Below are positions 13,921-32,900 of a stretch of 64,000 bases of DNA, in pieces; positions within the stretch are counted from its first letter, which is position 1, and every line of letters begins with the position of its first letter. A program made the position numbers and the translations under genes. The notes beneath the pieces are model-generated. The model saw nothing but the letters and a program-made list of their open reading frames with translations. It did not search any database and was not told the DNA's origin. Where the stretch lies: positions 41,798,784 to 41,862,783 of the forward strand of contig NC_089857.1 of assembly GCF_036373705.1 (NCBI RefSeq). The letters run 5' to 3'. The stretch comes from Amia ocellicauda. Taxonomy: Eukaryota > Chordata > Actinopteri > Amiiformes > Amiidae.

Positions 13921-15529
13921 GATTTAACTACATACATACATACATACATACATACATGCAAAGCTAGATAGATAATGTCATGGATGTATCTGTTTTCTGG
14001 GTATGTATTCTGAGAATGCTATAGGGACCGGATTCTTTGAGGTTGCATTTTAAAAGATACAAAGTAATTACAGTGATATTGTTACAACACGTGGTGTTCC
14101 TCATAACACTTCCATCAGCTGTAGGTTTAACCTGCTGTAGGTTGGGTTTAGTTGTGCGCCTTAATAACCCCCGGGAATCTGTCTTGTGTTTGAGTAACTA
14201 TTGTGTCATTATTGTCTCCTCCTGCCGTCATTTCACGTCACTTCAGTAACTGAAGCCACTTTAACAAAGTCAAACTCCTGATTTTGTGTTACAGATGCAT
14301 TACTCTTTCAGAAATACAAAAGCATTTATAAATACGTCCAGTTCAGTTCATACACAGCATGTTTTAATTGTCTGATGCGCATGGCACCATTTTACATGTC
14401 GAGAAGTGTTCGTCATGTTTAACACATTTAAATCTTCCTGGCAAAGGTTAACAGGTTTTGACAACAGGTTTGTCGCCCTGAAATGATGGTATTTACACAG
14501 TGACCCCAAAGTCTGAGCTGTTTCAGAGCCACATCAACAAGAGGCTGGAGGATGATTGTAATTGAAATTGGTAATTGTAATTATTTTCCATGTCGACAAC
14601 ATTTCTACAAGAATTACTGTGTGATGAATATATTAGAAATCTATAATCTCTTGTAATACTGAGATACCTAACTGCCGCACTTCCAAGGAGACAGTACATG
14701 TAGTCCTAATGGCGCATCAGCGCCCCCTGACGCTTATTCAGGACACAACACTAGCGCTGGGGTTATAACGGACATGTCTGTGTTGCAGGAGACGAGTGAG
14801 ACTCCAGCCCCACTGCTGTGCAGGATAACCGTGTCAAAATGAACATAAATACACAGAGAAAATAATCAATCAATCAATAAGATTTCAGTTTAGTTTCCCT
14901 TCTTTATTCTCCCTTAAGAAAAATAGTAGAACTGGTAGTAGAATGCTAGTAGCAGTAGTAGTAGTGTTAGTTGTAGTGCTGGCAGGGCAGTTGTAGTAGT
15001 GCTGGTGTTAATAGTAGCAGTGTTGGTGGTAGTAATAAGAAGTCTGGGACAAAATGTGTCAATGTCATTTTTTTATTTTATTTTCAAATAAACAATAATA
15101 ATTATAATAATAATAATAATAACCCCCATAGTTGAACAGGTAACATACACAAGCCTGCTATATGATAATACTGTTGACTGCACTTCAAAAGATAGTTCAC
15201 ATTCATTAAACATCCACATGCAGAGCCCTGGCTTTAGTGGCATTCAGTATAAACAATTGATTAGTATCGGTTCCAAATTAAGTCCTGGAATTGTCTCTGT
15301 GTAACTTTAAACATCTGAACAGTCAACATGGCATATTACAGCTTTACCAGCTAAATGGGGTTAATATACATATTTAACAAAAATTACATCTTGTTTAAAT
15401 TATAGGTTTCAATTAGTTTACATTTTTATATATATAAAAATATTGAACACATTTAAAAATGATTTTGCACATGTATAAAAAAAAATAATTGAAATCCATT
15501 AGTTTTCTTCTGGGTGTTTTCATTTGTTA
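13921..15529. other. Intergenic region between the myosin promoter and the Kunitz gene 3' end
   Basis: Contains a (CATA)n run at about 13929-13960, an imperfect GTA/GTT trinucleotide tract at about 14930-15035 and an (AAT)n tract at about 15098-15122. A minus-strand AATAAA at 15077-15072 could serve as the polyadenylation signal of the Kunitz gene, roughly 450 bp past its stop. I see no exon here. Confidence 0.55.
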
Positions 15530-18500
15530 CTAGTGCATCTCCACTTCTGTTGGTACTTTCTTTCTCATTACTTTCTTCTTCCTACAAAACAATTAAAATA
15601 TTTACTTTTCCAAAGTTTGTATTAGAAAGCAAAAGCATTGTTTCAACAAATGCCTTACCCACAAGAAACAGAATAAAAAGTTATAAGATTGAACATTCCC
15701 CTGTAGGTCACATGCTCAATCAAATTATTATCATTATTCAATCTTTATATATACTATTTGCGAGTATCGTTTTGTCATTTGTCATCAGAATAATACACCA
15801 TAACTTTATACAATCGTTGCCCCTGGTTTTTAGCCATGCGGGGCAACAGTTGGTATTGACTATAACCACATTATTGTTTGTACGGATCTCTAAAAAATAA
15901 CTTCAATTACTCTATGTATGAATGTATGTATGTATGTATATATTTAGGTAATCATTAAAGGGAAGGTCCCACTAAAATCCCAGTTTTATGATTTTTAAAA
16001 GTTGCTTATATGACGGACTCGATCTTTCCTGTAAATAATACTTATTCTTACCTTCTGACCACAAGAAAAGCTATAGCAGAACTGAGGGCTATTAGAAATA
16101 TGACTCCGCCTATGGCTCCTACTATTATTCCTGAAACACAAACAATAACAACAAAAAAACATGAATCCCCGGTGACACAGTTCAACACACTTCAGATTTA
16201 GTTCAGCACTACGGTACAGCCATTATTTCAACTCAGATCAATTCGGGTGACTAATGAGAGTGTATTGAAAAAAGCTTTAACCTGCATATTCCCGAAACGT
16301 ACTCTGAATGGAGTCAAATCCTTGAATGTGGGATTCTCTAGGTGAACATGTATGTGGCTGGGATAGACAATATTTACGAATGTTAACCAAAAACTACTAC
16401 AGCTCAAAAAAAGGTGTAGGAGCAAACTGAAAACAGTAGGGAGCGCCTTCGCCCTTCTTGTGTGTGGGATTTACCTTCATTCCGACTAGCTTCATCTGGA
16501 TCTGTCTCTTGTCCTAAATTTTGTCCTGATCTTCCGGCTACTGATGAAATCAAGACACAAGGCAAAAACCGTCAACACAAAAAATGGAGCAGTACAGAGT
16601 ATTAAAGGGTTGATATCTGATATATTCGTACACAATACAGTCATGATTAGAACCATGCAATCCACATTAACAGCTGTATTATTTATTGTTTTATACTTCA
16701 GAAACTGTCATCATCATGCCTGGAGTACGTCTGATTATAAGAAGCAAAATTAATACCATCACTATGAAATTATGATTGACCCTGAAAAAACAGATATGTG
16801 GAATTAATAATGCACTTTGATTGAATAGCATTCACCTTTGTATTTTACTTTTAATGTCATCCATTGATACTCGTATATTTTTAATGTTAGGATTCTATAA
16901 ACAGGTGGGCCCATTGGTAAAGGTTTTGTTTTATTTTTATTGCTCTCTTTCATTTCTGATAATGTTTAACTAGGACAATTTGCGTCTCGGCACTATGCAG
17001 CCGCTCCTTCGGTCAACAGCCATCGCCCACAATGAAACCAGAACATTGACACAGCAGCCGTTGTAGACAAAGCGCCTGAATCACACAGGTGTTTAGCAAG
17101 GCCTCATTCAGCAGAACTCAAAGCTCCACGTGAGATGATTACATCAGGGAACGTTATACACTTGCTATCGAAAAGCTCGACAATACCTGTGTGTGCTTTA
17201 TTGCACCATCGTCATTTGTTCTGCTTATAGATGAATGTGGGTTTACCACGGGAGAACACCATGGTACCATTGTTAAATAAATATAATAAAGAGTCACTAA
17301 TGACATGTGATTAGTGCTAACCGTGGCACGTTTCTCTGCACTCTTCTTTAGTTTCAAATCGGTTCCCATTGCCCTGGCAGCCTCCATAGATGAAGGATTT
17401 GCAGGTTTTTAACTCTTTGTCATAGTAGAACTTCAGCAATCTGCCCAAACATATTCCACTGTCCTTTTCCAGAGAACACGCTTCACCTGTTAAAAAAAAG
17501 TACAAAATTAGAAAAGGGAGGAAAACAGGAGGTTAAATTGCCAGGAGTCAAAGTGATATGTGGTATCAAATATCATATCACTCATTATAGCATTCCCATG
17601 ATTTCAGAAGTTCAGAGCAGTCTTGACTGATAGTCTCAGAAAAAAAATGTTGCTGCAACAAGAATGTTCCAGATGTCTGTTAGAACATTACATTCATTTT
17701 CATCTGTCCTTGGGGAGTTTTTAATTCAGTGGGAAAGGCAACCTGTTATCCAAGGAGAGTAAAAATCACGAGGCTCTCCTCAGTCCCTCACAGAAGATGT
17801 CATTTTAATCAAGTATTACATTTGTCAGGGATTTGCCTAGTCTAAATGATTGGATCCACTAATAGTAGAAGCTTTTGGGATATTTTAGATGTAAATAAAG
17901 TGTAATCCAGTCTCTGTCCTGAGGAGAAATCTAAATGAATCAACACCTCCTGGGAGGGCTCAAAGTCTGAGCACGCCAAATGGCGCACATCCATTTTTTC
18001 CACCACGAATTCAGGTTTCCATATAGTTTCCAAAAACTCACAAGATCACTTGATTAAATACACAATTATCCACCAAACAGAACTCATTTTACTATACTCT
18101 AACACCAGGCTTTACTTACGTCCAACGGGGTAGGAATGTTTCTCTGAGCAGTTCCTCATGCACTCTTGGTCCGTCTGAAAGCGATTCTCATTTCCTCCGG
18201 CTCCTTTGAAAATGAACGGATGACAGAGGCCCTCGGACTTGACGTAGAAAAAGCTGAACTGTATTCCATTCCCGGTTCCTTCATCCTTTGGAAGCGAGCA
18301 AACTGTCAATAAGGAAGATTAACATATCAGTTATGAGCCTCTAACACTGACCATGCTTTTGTCTAGATAGTAGACCAGATTTCCCTTGTTTAGGTCTTCT
18401 GACTTCCAGATATGTTCCCTGCCACAATGTGGGACAGTCATCAAGGAAAGAGAGAAAGATAGACTGTATATACGCACGCCTGTTGACCTTGGCTAGGTCC

Positions 18501-19075
18501 TCTATCAAGTTTATTCAAGGCAAGTTGAGTTATTATACAAGATGGCCACCACAAGCAAATCAAATTACACCTATTGTCACTTCGCATATATATTTATACT
18601 CATCACAGCTCAGTTATTATTTGTATGTTTTAACTAGTATTACTATATGCCACATCCATACAGACATACTTGGCCACCTATATTGCAGCTTGCAGCTATA
18701 TTTTCTATTTGTAATGATCTGTTTGCCATTACATCAGCAGTGCTGGTGAGTAGTAAGTAGAGAAATAATGGATGCTTCTCAAGGAGCTGTATACAATACT
18801 GTGGAAAACAGCTTAAAACAGATTCACATGTCATCACCAACTGCTGGAATATGATCGGCACTAATCATTCAAAGAAGAAACCACAGACACTGATGAACCT
18901 GCAATAAATGAACACAACCGAAAATGGCGTTGAATGATATTGTTTTGTCCTCTTTTAGCTTAATTAAACCACTAAGATCAAATTGTGAGGTAAACGCATC
19001 TTACTTACACTCAGGGAAAGCTATAACAGAAACGACTCCAAAGAAATAAAGTCCACAATGAAGAATCCCCTTCAT
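15530..19075 (-). CDS. Membrane-anchored tandem-Kunitz serine protease inhibitor-like protein (203 aa, 6 exons, complete)
   Basis: Exons on the minus strand: 19075-19009, 18302-18120, 17486-17322, 16540-16475, 16130-16052 and 15581-15530; junctions keep frame to TAG. Order of parts: hydrophobic signal peptide (residues 1-~20), Kunitz domain 1 (24-74), Kunitz domain 2 (87-137), a short acidic linker, one transmembrane helix (~162-185, starting GIIVGAIGGVIFLIALSSA), then a lysine-rich cytosolic tail ending PTEVEMH. The layout resembles SPINT2/HAI-2, a surface inhibitor of trypsin-like proteases. Domain 2 has all six cysteines, with Leu at the P1 position after C14 (BPTI numbering). Domain 1 aligns without gaps but has Gly at 14, Lys at 36 and Ala at 38, so it probably does not inhibit canonically. 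Domain exons are phase 1-1 cassettes. Orthology to SPINT2 is unproven. Confidence 0.88.
17322..17486 (-). CDS. Kunitz domain 2 exon, canonical six cysteines, P1 Leu
   Basis: A 165-bp, phase 1-1 exon with cysteines at BPTI positions 5, 14, 30, 38, 51 and 55, the FIYGGCQGNGNRF core and P1-P1' = Leu-Gly. Leu at P1 favours chymotrypsin- or elastase-like targets rather than trypsin-like ones; this is inference from Kunitz family rules. Confidence 0.93.
18120..18302 (-). CDS. Kunitz domain 1 exon, lacking the C14-C38 cysteine pair
   Basis: A 183-bp, phase 1-1 exon. Cysteines fall at BPTI positions 5, 30, 51 and 55, and conserved residues such as G12, F33, G37, N43 and F45 are kept. Positions 14 and 38, which normally form the disulfide tethering the inhibitory loop, are Gly and Ala, and the usual Gly36 is Lys. 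Loss of exactly the partnered pair suggests a stable but non-canonical fold. Confidence 0.9.
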
Positions 19076-19132
19076 CTTCTCTTTTGGATGGAAATACTCT
19101 GACCCTTTGAGCTCTCTCAGTGGAGGACGGTG

Positions 19133-19138
19133 TTATAA
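19133..19138 (-). promoter_or_regulatory. Possible TATA box of the Kunitz gene
   Basis: TTATAA, the same on both strands, lies about 58 bp upstream of the ATG. This would place transcription start about 30 bp before the start codon if there is no upstream non-coding exon. Only position supports it. Confidence 0.3.
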
Positions 19139-19457
19139 TGGTGCAGTAACTGCCTGTTTTTACCAGGAAGCTGCCCTTTACACCCGAAATCATGAGTCAA
19201 GTTTTTATGGCACTAGGAGAAACCCTGTAGGTTGAGTTTCAGATAATAAAATACTAAAATGAATAACTATCCTGATAGTATCATGGCAACACTGTAGAGC
19301 AAAGGTACATCTTGACGTTGGATTGGCTCGTTTGTTTAGAGGACATTGTTGGAACATGCTTTGTAGAAAGGTATTGTGAAGCATACATGCTCTATAGGAG
19401 TTGTTGAGTGTAATGTACTGTCAAGGAGGTGTTATGTGTGTTATGTCCTCTAATATA

Positions 19458-20316
19458 CAGATGGGTGCCAAATTAAAAGGAAAAACCTGAATAAATGAGT
19501 GGAGGAACATAAAGAATGCAGATTTCTCCAAACAGGTGCACTGCATGATACAATTAAGCAATTAACATCCCATCATGCTCTGTGGCATGTATAAAAATGC
19601 TGAGCAGGCCCAGCTGACCTTGATTTTGGATCAAGATGGCAAGAGGAAAGGATCTCAGTGACTTTGAAAGAGGGGTCATTATTGGGGCACGAATGGCAGG
19701 AGCTTCAGTCACACAGACGCTCAACTGGCTCGTGTTCTGGACAAGTGGGCGAGTGCATGTGTGGGACACCAAGACAACGGGACAGGCCTGACTGCTGGAC
19801 CCCTACAGTGAGGCGGTCCAGAGGCTCCGTTATGCTGTGGGGGGGCATTTTCCTGGCATGGTTTGTGTCCACTTAGAGGGAAGGGTCACTGCACATCATG
19901 TCAAAGTTATTCTGAGTGATCACCTTTATCCTATGGTGACACATTCCTATCCTGAGGGGAGTGTCTCTTCCAGGATGACAATGCCCATCCACAGGGCACG
20001 AGGGTCACTGAATGGTGTGATGAGTATGAGAGTGATGTGACTCATATGCTATGGCCTTCACAGTCACCAGATCTCAACCCAATTGAACACCTATGGGAGA
20101 TTCTGGACCAACGTGTTAGACCGCGCTCTCCACCACCATCATCAAAACCCCAAATGAGGGAATATCTTTTGGAAGAATGGAGTTCATCCCTCCAGTAGAG
20201 TCCAGAGACTCGTACAATCTGTGCCAAGAGCATTTAAGCTGTTCTGGGGCTCGTGGTGCCCAACACCTCACTGAGACGCTTTATGTTGATCTTTCCTTTA
20301 ATTTGTCACCCGTCTG
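19458..20316 (+). pseudogene. Internally deleted Tc1-like transposon with broken transposase
   Basis: Terminal repeats match imperfectly (cagatgggtgccaaattaaa at left; the reverse complement of tttaatttgtcacccgtctg at right) and are flanked by TA on each side. On the plus strand a transposase opening MARGKDLSDFERGVIIGAR begins at 19636. A large deletion follows, and the C-terminal part resumes near 19800 with VMLWGG, QDDNAH-like and [15 protein letters not shown] motifs in shifting frames. The 859-bp element is dead. It sits between the Kunitz gene and FAM221B. Confidence 0.85.
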
Positions 20317-21836
20317 TATTTTTTTCATTGTTGTTTCATGCATTTGATTAGACAAGTGGAAATGCAGGAAGTGAGAGTGACTGCATGAAAGGACAACAAA
20401 GCATGTTGGGGCTGCAAGTTTGATGGCTTTGAATTAGTTGACCGTGAAGTGTAGAATTGACTTGAGGTCTTCCACGCATCACAATACACACAATAACATG
20501 AAGGCACACTTGACCTGAGACTAGAAACACAGATGATTAATGTCCTGTGCCTCATCCCACTGTAAGAATACTCTGCATCACCGATTACCACGGAGACACA
20601 CCTTGTATCGCGCAGCATAATCATCTACACAGCCATTGTCTTGGCGCCTTCTTTATGACCTGGAAACTTGAGACATGATGAATTGTAGTTTAATTATTAA
20701 CGACAAAAATGCAGAAGCAAGTGAAACCAGAATGTGCATCTCCTTCTTGGGGCAAAACAGTCACAATTTAATATACTCCAGTTACCTTCCCCTCGGTGAC
20801 AAATAAAATTGAGCTTCCTTCAGATATAGCCAGAATGATGAATAATACATATTACTTTTTTGTTTGTTTTGCATTTTTTATTGTTTTCTTTTGCTGGTAG
20901 GTATAAAATAGGTGAGAGATGATGGCTGTACAAGATTTTATTAGCAATTACTTATGCTTTCAATAGTAATTTAATCTCCACATTACATATTAAATACCCT
21001 AGAAGAGGCTGCAAACAGGTTACACAGTACTGACAATGATACCAGGCTTATTTGATACACATAATGTAGATCAACGTATTGCCACTACTGCTGTCTGTTG
21101 AATTTTACCAATAAAACATTTATGCAAATCAGTTTTTTTATTGTAGTTTTGATTCGATGAGTTTGTACTTTGTTCTAAGAACTGTAAACCAATCAGATCT
21201 ATGAGTAATGGATTATTTCAGGACTTTTAAATAAAAACAAAGACTCACCAAAGTCCAAAGATTAATAACAGTATTGCTATCAAGGTTTCGGTTTCACCTG
21301 GGAAACATGGGTTTCACTGAGCTGTGAAGTATTGTGCCGGTACTCTGAAGAAGGGCTTGATAACTCATAATTTGGATTATATTACTAGTGCTCTTTATAG
21401 CCTTGGTAACTGGAGACAAACCAGTCATATGAATTATAACAAACATAAACACTGTACTGTGTGTGTATTTTAAATAAAAATAAGGGGTTTAATAAAATAA
21501 AACATACTTTTACAGAATATACTTTAAGGTAGTGCAAGTCCTTTTTTCAGTTTGTTTAATTTTTTTATATAAACATCATGGGGTTCTTTGCTCTGGATAC
21601 ATTTAACATCTTATGGATTTGTAAGCCATATGAAAATGTACATAACAAAGTAATTTGTTATTTTAGCTATTAACCAGTTTTCTATTAGGGTATTGCCTAT
21701 ACATTAATACTTTTACTATACTTATACTAATACTGTACAATAGCAAAACTTTGTGTGAGGATCATAACATTCAGATTTTATGTTAATTATTACATTAATG
21801 AAAGGGTGGGTGCTCTTTTAATGGATGTTTAACTTA
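20317..21836. other. Intergenic and FAM221B 3'-flanking sequence
   Basis: AT-rich sequence downstream of the FAM221B stop, presumably including its 3' UTR. I could not fix a polyadenylation site. Short open frames near 20325-20624 have no recognisable domain. No mobile element was identified with confidence. Confidence 0.5.
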
Positions 21837-27617
<5,781 letters not shown>

Positions 27618-28673
27618 CAGGGTGGCTTATTTTCAAGTGATTAATGTTTGATGTTCATCCTGCAAACAGTAAATACTTCAGAAATCTTCACAAAACCTCC
27701 CATACCACAAATCTTTCCCTGCCATAAGAAGTGTAGCAGTACAGGAACCTGTTGCATAAGAATATTTACCCTTTGCACATCAGTGTTCATTTTGGCAGCT
27801 ATTTAAGATTTATTTTTTGTCTTACTCTTTTAACTAAAATGCTTTTCAATTTTAGTCACATTTTAAACTCCTGTCATTTTAGTCATTGTACTTTTAGTCC
27901 ATGACTTACTTTTACTTCATTATCAGCATTATGCATTATGTCTGATGCCAGATGTTTACATCAATTAGTGGATGGACATATAGATTGACTTAATTTGAAA
28001 TTGATTTGAAATCAAGTCACAAACAGATATTGTAAACTTCATGGTCACAAAGTACTGTAATGAATTTATAAGTTTGAAGTCTCTTGAACATTTTTGTAAT
28101 ATAGTTACAAATGCAATCATTTTCCATTTATGCACGCGTTATTTGGTTCAAAATGCAAATGCAATCATCCCATTTGTATTTTTTAATTCCAGTACGCACA
28201 TTCTCTGACAATATAAAACATTCAAATGGCTTTTGCATTAACATTTCATTTTCAAAGACTTCCCCGCTGATATACAAAAGATTGCATGTTTAAAGTGATA
28301 TTAAAAGCATACGCATATTGTTAAACCCTATAGCCAGGCGTGAATTGCGCTTCATGCTGTAGCGCTGAACGTGTCTTACTGTATAAGATAACCAGTTAGA
28401 CTCTACCTTTACTAATTACCAGTCCTGTACACAATCTTGAATTAAAAAGCATTACCACAGTATTTCGTCATCGTGACCGTCACTGAAATTGGCATTGCAA
28501 AGGCAATCTAATAAGAAACATCTTACCTGATCATCAGCTGCTTGCACTCACCTGTATTTCACGTGTAGATACAGTGCAGCTCTGCTCGGTCTGCAACAAA
28601 CAGGAGAAGAGGCTCTTTCACTGGACACACACCACACCACAACGCCCCTGCATCAGCTGAATTGCACCGAATA

Positions 28674-28736
<63 letters not shown>
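28674..28736. repeat. (AT)n microsatellite, about 60 bp
   Basis: A pure AT dinucleotide array upstream of the putative FAM221B first exon. It is likely to vary in length between individuals and is hard to assemble precisely. Confidence 0.95.
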
Positions 28737-28739
<3 letters not shown>

Positions 28740-29130
28740 CTGGACCAAATCAAAACCTCTAACCATCCCAGGACCTTGCAGCAACGTTGCTAAATGTTGC
28801 AGAAACGCTGTGTGTTACTAGAGCAACGTGCAGCGTGTGGGTGCGCCGACCGAAGAGATTCAAGAGATGTCCACCAGGTGTCAGTGCAGGGCAAGAGAAA
28901 AGTGATGATGTTTAACCTCTTTAAAATAATATAGGCATGAACCACAGAGGGGTTTGTTCTTTATTTATGTTGATGACAAACAAGCGAGCAAACCAGCAAA
29001 AACTCAAGAGGGTGCAAAGTTCAGTTCTCCTTCAGCTGCACATGTACGCATTTTATTATAAACAGTTAATTTGGTTTAAAAAGTGCATGCCATTATCAAA
29101 TTCATTCAATTTTTTTTATTTTAAATTTTG

Positions 29131-29903
29131 TATATTGAACACAAATCTAAACACAACATGCAACAATTCCCAAGATTTTACTGAGTTACAGTTCATATAA
29201 TGGAATTAATGATTGATTACTTAATTAGGCCCTAATCTATGGATTTCCAGTCTCAGGTTTTGAGGGAGCGTGTGATTGGCTGCTGACTGCAGGAATGTCC
29301 ACCAGAGCCAAAGTCCGGTCCAGACCCCGGTGAGGATGACGAGCCGCAGAGGAGTTTCCCTGCAAACCCACAGTGTCGTCAGCTGTCCGGGTTGCTGGTC
29401 TCAGACGATCCCACAGGTGAAGAAGCCAAATGTGGAGTCCTGGGCTGGCCTGGTGCACGTGGTCTGTGGTTGTGAGGCTTGTTGGCTGTACAGACAAATC
29501 CTCTAAAACTACGTTGGAGGCAACTTATGGTAGAGAAATGAACATTCAATTCTGTGGCAGCAGCCCTTGTGGACATTCCTGCAGTCAGCAGCCAATCGCA
29601 CGCTCCCTCAAACCTTGAGGCAAGGTGTGTTGTGTGACAAAACTGCACATTTTACAGCAGCCTTTTATTGTCCCCAGCACAAAACGCACCTGTGTAAGGA
29701 TCGTGCTGTTTACTCAGCTTCTTGATCTGCCACACCTGTCTGGTGGATGGATTATCTTGGTAAAGGAGAGCTGCTCACTAACAAAGCTTTGAATAAGAAA
29801 TACGCTTTTTGTGAGTATGGACATTTTCAAGGATGTTTCGTTTCAGCTCATGAAACATGGGACCAACACTTTACATGTTGTGTTTATATTTTTGTTCAGT
29901 ATA
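29131..29903 (-). pseudogene. Internally deleted Tc1-like transposon remnant
   Basis: The left end (tatattgaacacaaatctaa) and the right end (ttatatttttgttcagtata) are degenerate inverted repeats of a common fish Tc1 family. The minus-strand frame 29648-29379 starts MQFCHTTHLASRFEGA and includes STRAAATELNVHFSTIS, a transposase DNA-binding region. It is followed in another frame by HLWDRLRPATRTADDTVGLQ and ends without the catalytic domain. Dead relic of about 770 bp. Confidence 0.85.
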
Positions 29904-32900
29904 GTTGCTCACATGAATTGATTTTCCCATGTTAAACTCTAATGCTCCTTCTAAAACTCTCCAGAGTTTCCCTGGCTTTGACGATTTGTATCGAGGGCTG
30001 AGCGAGTATTGCAGTATCCCAGTGAAATAGTGGAGGAGTCGTTTCTAATAATAAAAATGCCGTAAAGGAAACATTCAGCTGACAGTAATGGGCTCTTGCC
30101 TGAGACACTGACCAGCAGGCTCCTCCATAAACATCCGACCAGGTGTTGCGGCTGAGATGACGAGTGAGACGGGAATCTTTTTGCTGAACAGCCTTGCAGT
30201 ATCATAAGGGTAAGACCTGTCTCTGGAGGTGGTCACTGAGCATCTGTGTGAAACGGTCTGTTTGGCCTGTGTTTATATGTTCACCTTGAACGTCTCATGA
30301 GCGTCGGGGGCGGAGGTCGATGGATTCTAAAATGCCAGGACACGGAGAACAGAAACCTCTTTAGTGTTCCCGCCTTTCAGAACATTTTGCTCCAAGAGGT
30401 CATTAATTTGTTAGCAAAAAAAATCGCTGCATTTATAGTTGAGCCCACTCATTGCTTGTTTTGTAAGTTTTTCTTTAGAATGTCATAACTGATATACATC
30501 GTTACCCCTGACGTGAACTGTTACTTGATAACTACTCTCTCATTAGCATTGCCATGTTCTCCCTCAAGGGCAGAAATGCAGTGCTTTTGGCAGAGGCCCA
30601 TAAGGAAACTCACTTTGCCACTTTTAAGGTATCTGGCCTGAAAATAGTCTAACATTGTATTAAAGTCAATCATTACCTAACCCCTGAGACATTTGTTTGT
30701 GACTCAGGAGAACAGATGGTATATACACACACCAAGGTATTAACCGCTGAACTCCCACACTACATTCACATACGCTTCTACACATCACTGCCATCATCAT
30801 GACTACCCAATCTTCAAATTTATCATCGGCTTCTGTTGTGTTCTGCCTGGAGGAGAGGGAACCATTATGCCCAGGCGAAAAGCCGTAGACTCCTAGAGAT
30901 GTGTTTTCTCCAATAATAGTCTGATCCCAGAGGAGTCTTCCATTCCAAATAATTACCTTTTTATTTGTATTTATATTATGCGCTCTTACGTTTATGTGAG
31001 GGTGCTATACTAAATAAAAATCGATTGATTAAGTGATTGATGGATTTAGCATTTCCCTTTGTTTTTTTGGCTCCATCTGCTCTTGTTCTGGATGGTGAAC
31101 ATCATCAGACAGCCATATTTGTCCCTAACCCTCACTCACTCACCTCCTTTGTGTGTTCGCCGTATTTTTTGTGAGCTCAGGTTGTGGGAACCTGATTTCT
31201 CAGTTTGACGAATGATTCATCCGCTGTCTCAGTGCCGGATATTGGGCTAAGGCAGGGGCTGCAGCCCACCTTCTGTAACGAACGGCCTCCTGTGTTTACT
31301 TTGCAATAGTAATTGTGTGAAAATGAATATAGTTATCAATCTAACGAAGAAACCTGTTGGAACAAGAAAGGTGATCTGTTGGTACTGTTGCTTAGAGGTT
31401 AACTACAGGGTAAACCAACATGGTCCCAAAGCTATGCACAGAATTCTCGGTCTCTGCAGCAGAGAAAGGGCACAGCGCCACGTAAAACTATAATAGGCAA
31501 TGGAAAAGCATTGTGCTGGCAGGGGAGGGTCGGGTGGCAAGAATATTTTATCATGAGTTCAGCAGGACATGGAAAGACTAAAAGAATGAGAAAGGATTTC
31601 TTCCACAGATACATAACACCTTAACAGGCTGAACTTGGCGCTCTCTATTGTCGAGTCCATTCTGTATATTAAGAAAGGTAGTCAAAATAAAAGTGTCACT
31701 TGGATATACTTACTAAAATCACACCAAGAAGGAAAGATCATATCAAAACCCAAATCAAAATCTATACATTGTATTAGCATTTCCCATCAGTTAGGACAAT
31801 ATGCAGAGTTATTATGGCTCCAAGGAAAAAGATTAAAATAATGATAAAGTATGCTTTGCTTCCCATCAAAGGGACATGCATTATGAAAAGGAAATTGCAA
31901 GGAAAGTCAATGTTTGTCTAAATGGTGTACAGACAACAATTAACAGACACAGTAACTTGTGGGAATTGTATTTACTATTATTACATTGAGCTACGCAATG
32001 GCATTTGTAAAGAAAACAGAAAGGTCATCCATATGTTTACATGCATATCTTTCTCTTCTATGAAATTAGTTTTTTGGAAATCTTTTGAGCCATCTAGTCA
32101 GCTGGAAAACTTACAAGGTATTCTGTAATTAAACAGACAGGAGTTATTCATTAAAAATATATACTCCCAGAACATAGGAATTTAATGAGGGATTATCGTG
32201 CTGGCTACAGATTTGAGTCCTATTTCTGTCAGCTATGAAGTGTCCATAGTTTGTCCCAGTTCTGGGAACTTTAGGGGAAAAAAAACTGCTCCATAGAATT
32301 GTAATGTGATACAAAGCTCTATTTATATGTGTAACTGCTTTGTAGTAAACTACCCAGTAATTACTCAAACATTGGAAGTATTTCTGGTGAGCACAGCAGA
32401 CAAGTTGCAAACTTTTTTACTTAACATAAAGTGATAATTACAAATAATCGAGAAAACAGCTCATGATCATTGATGTTATACATATAATGCTTTCCTCTTT
32501 AATGTATACATTATAAATCCTAAGAAAAAATAAAAATAAGTGCAATGAAAATGTATTTTCCATGGGGAAAGCAGTCCACTCCATAGGGGCTATTGTTCTG
32601 TCTAAAGGTACAGATGGAGATCAATGTGTGTGCTGTGTTTGAATCTTATTTCTTCTTTATTTAATTGTTGTACGTTTTGTTTTAGTGTCACAGCAGTGAA
32701 GAGGTTAACTTCAATCCATGTTAAAATGCAAAACAAGAAATAGATGCTTGAACATAGAAACATAAGGAAGAAGGAGAAATACTCGTAGAATTTGAATGGG
32801 GGTTTGTAGTCTGAGCAGAAACACTGTTTTTCAGTTGAAACAGCTCTTCCAGCTTTTAAATTTGGTTTTGAACCTCTGAAATTAAGATTAAGTGCTGGCA

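Noticed and set aside
15514-15900. 128-codon plus-strand frame
   Set aside because: AT-rich chance frame antisense to the last coding exon and 3' intron of the Kunitz gene.
28674-28736. Possible regulatory AT-rich origin-like element
   Set aside because: A simple (AT)n microsatellite; nothing else supports a special role.
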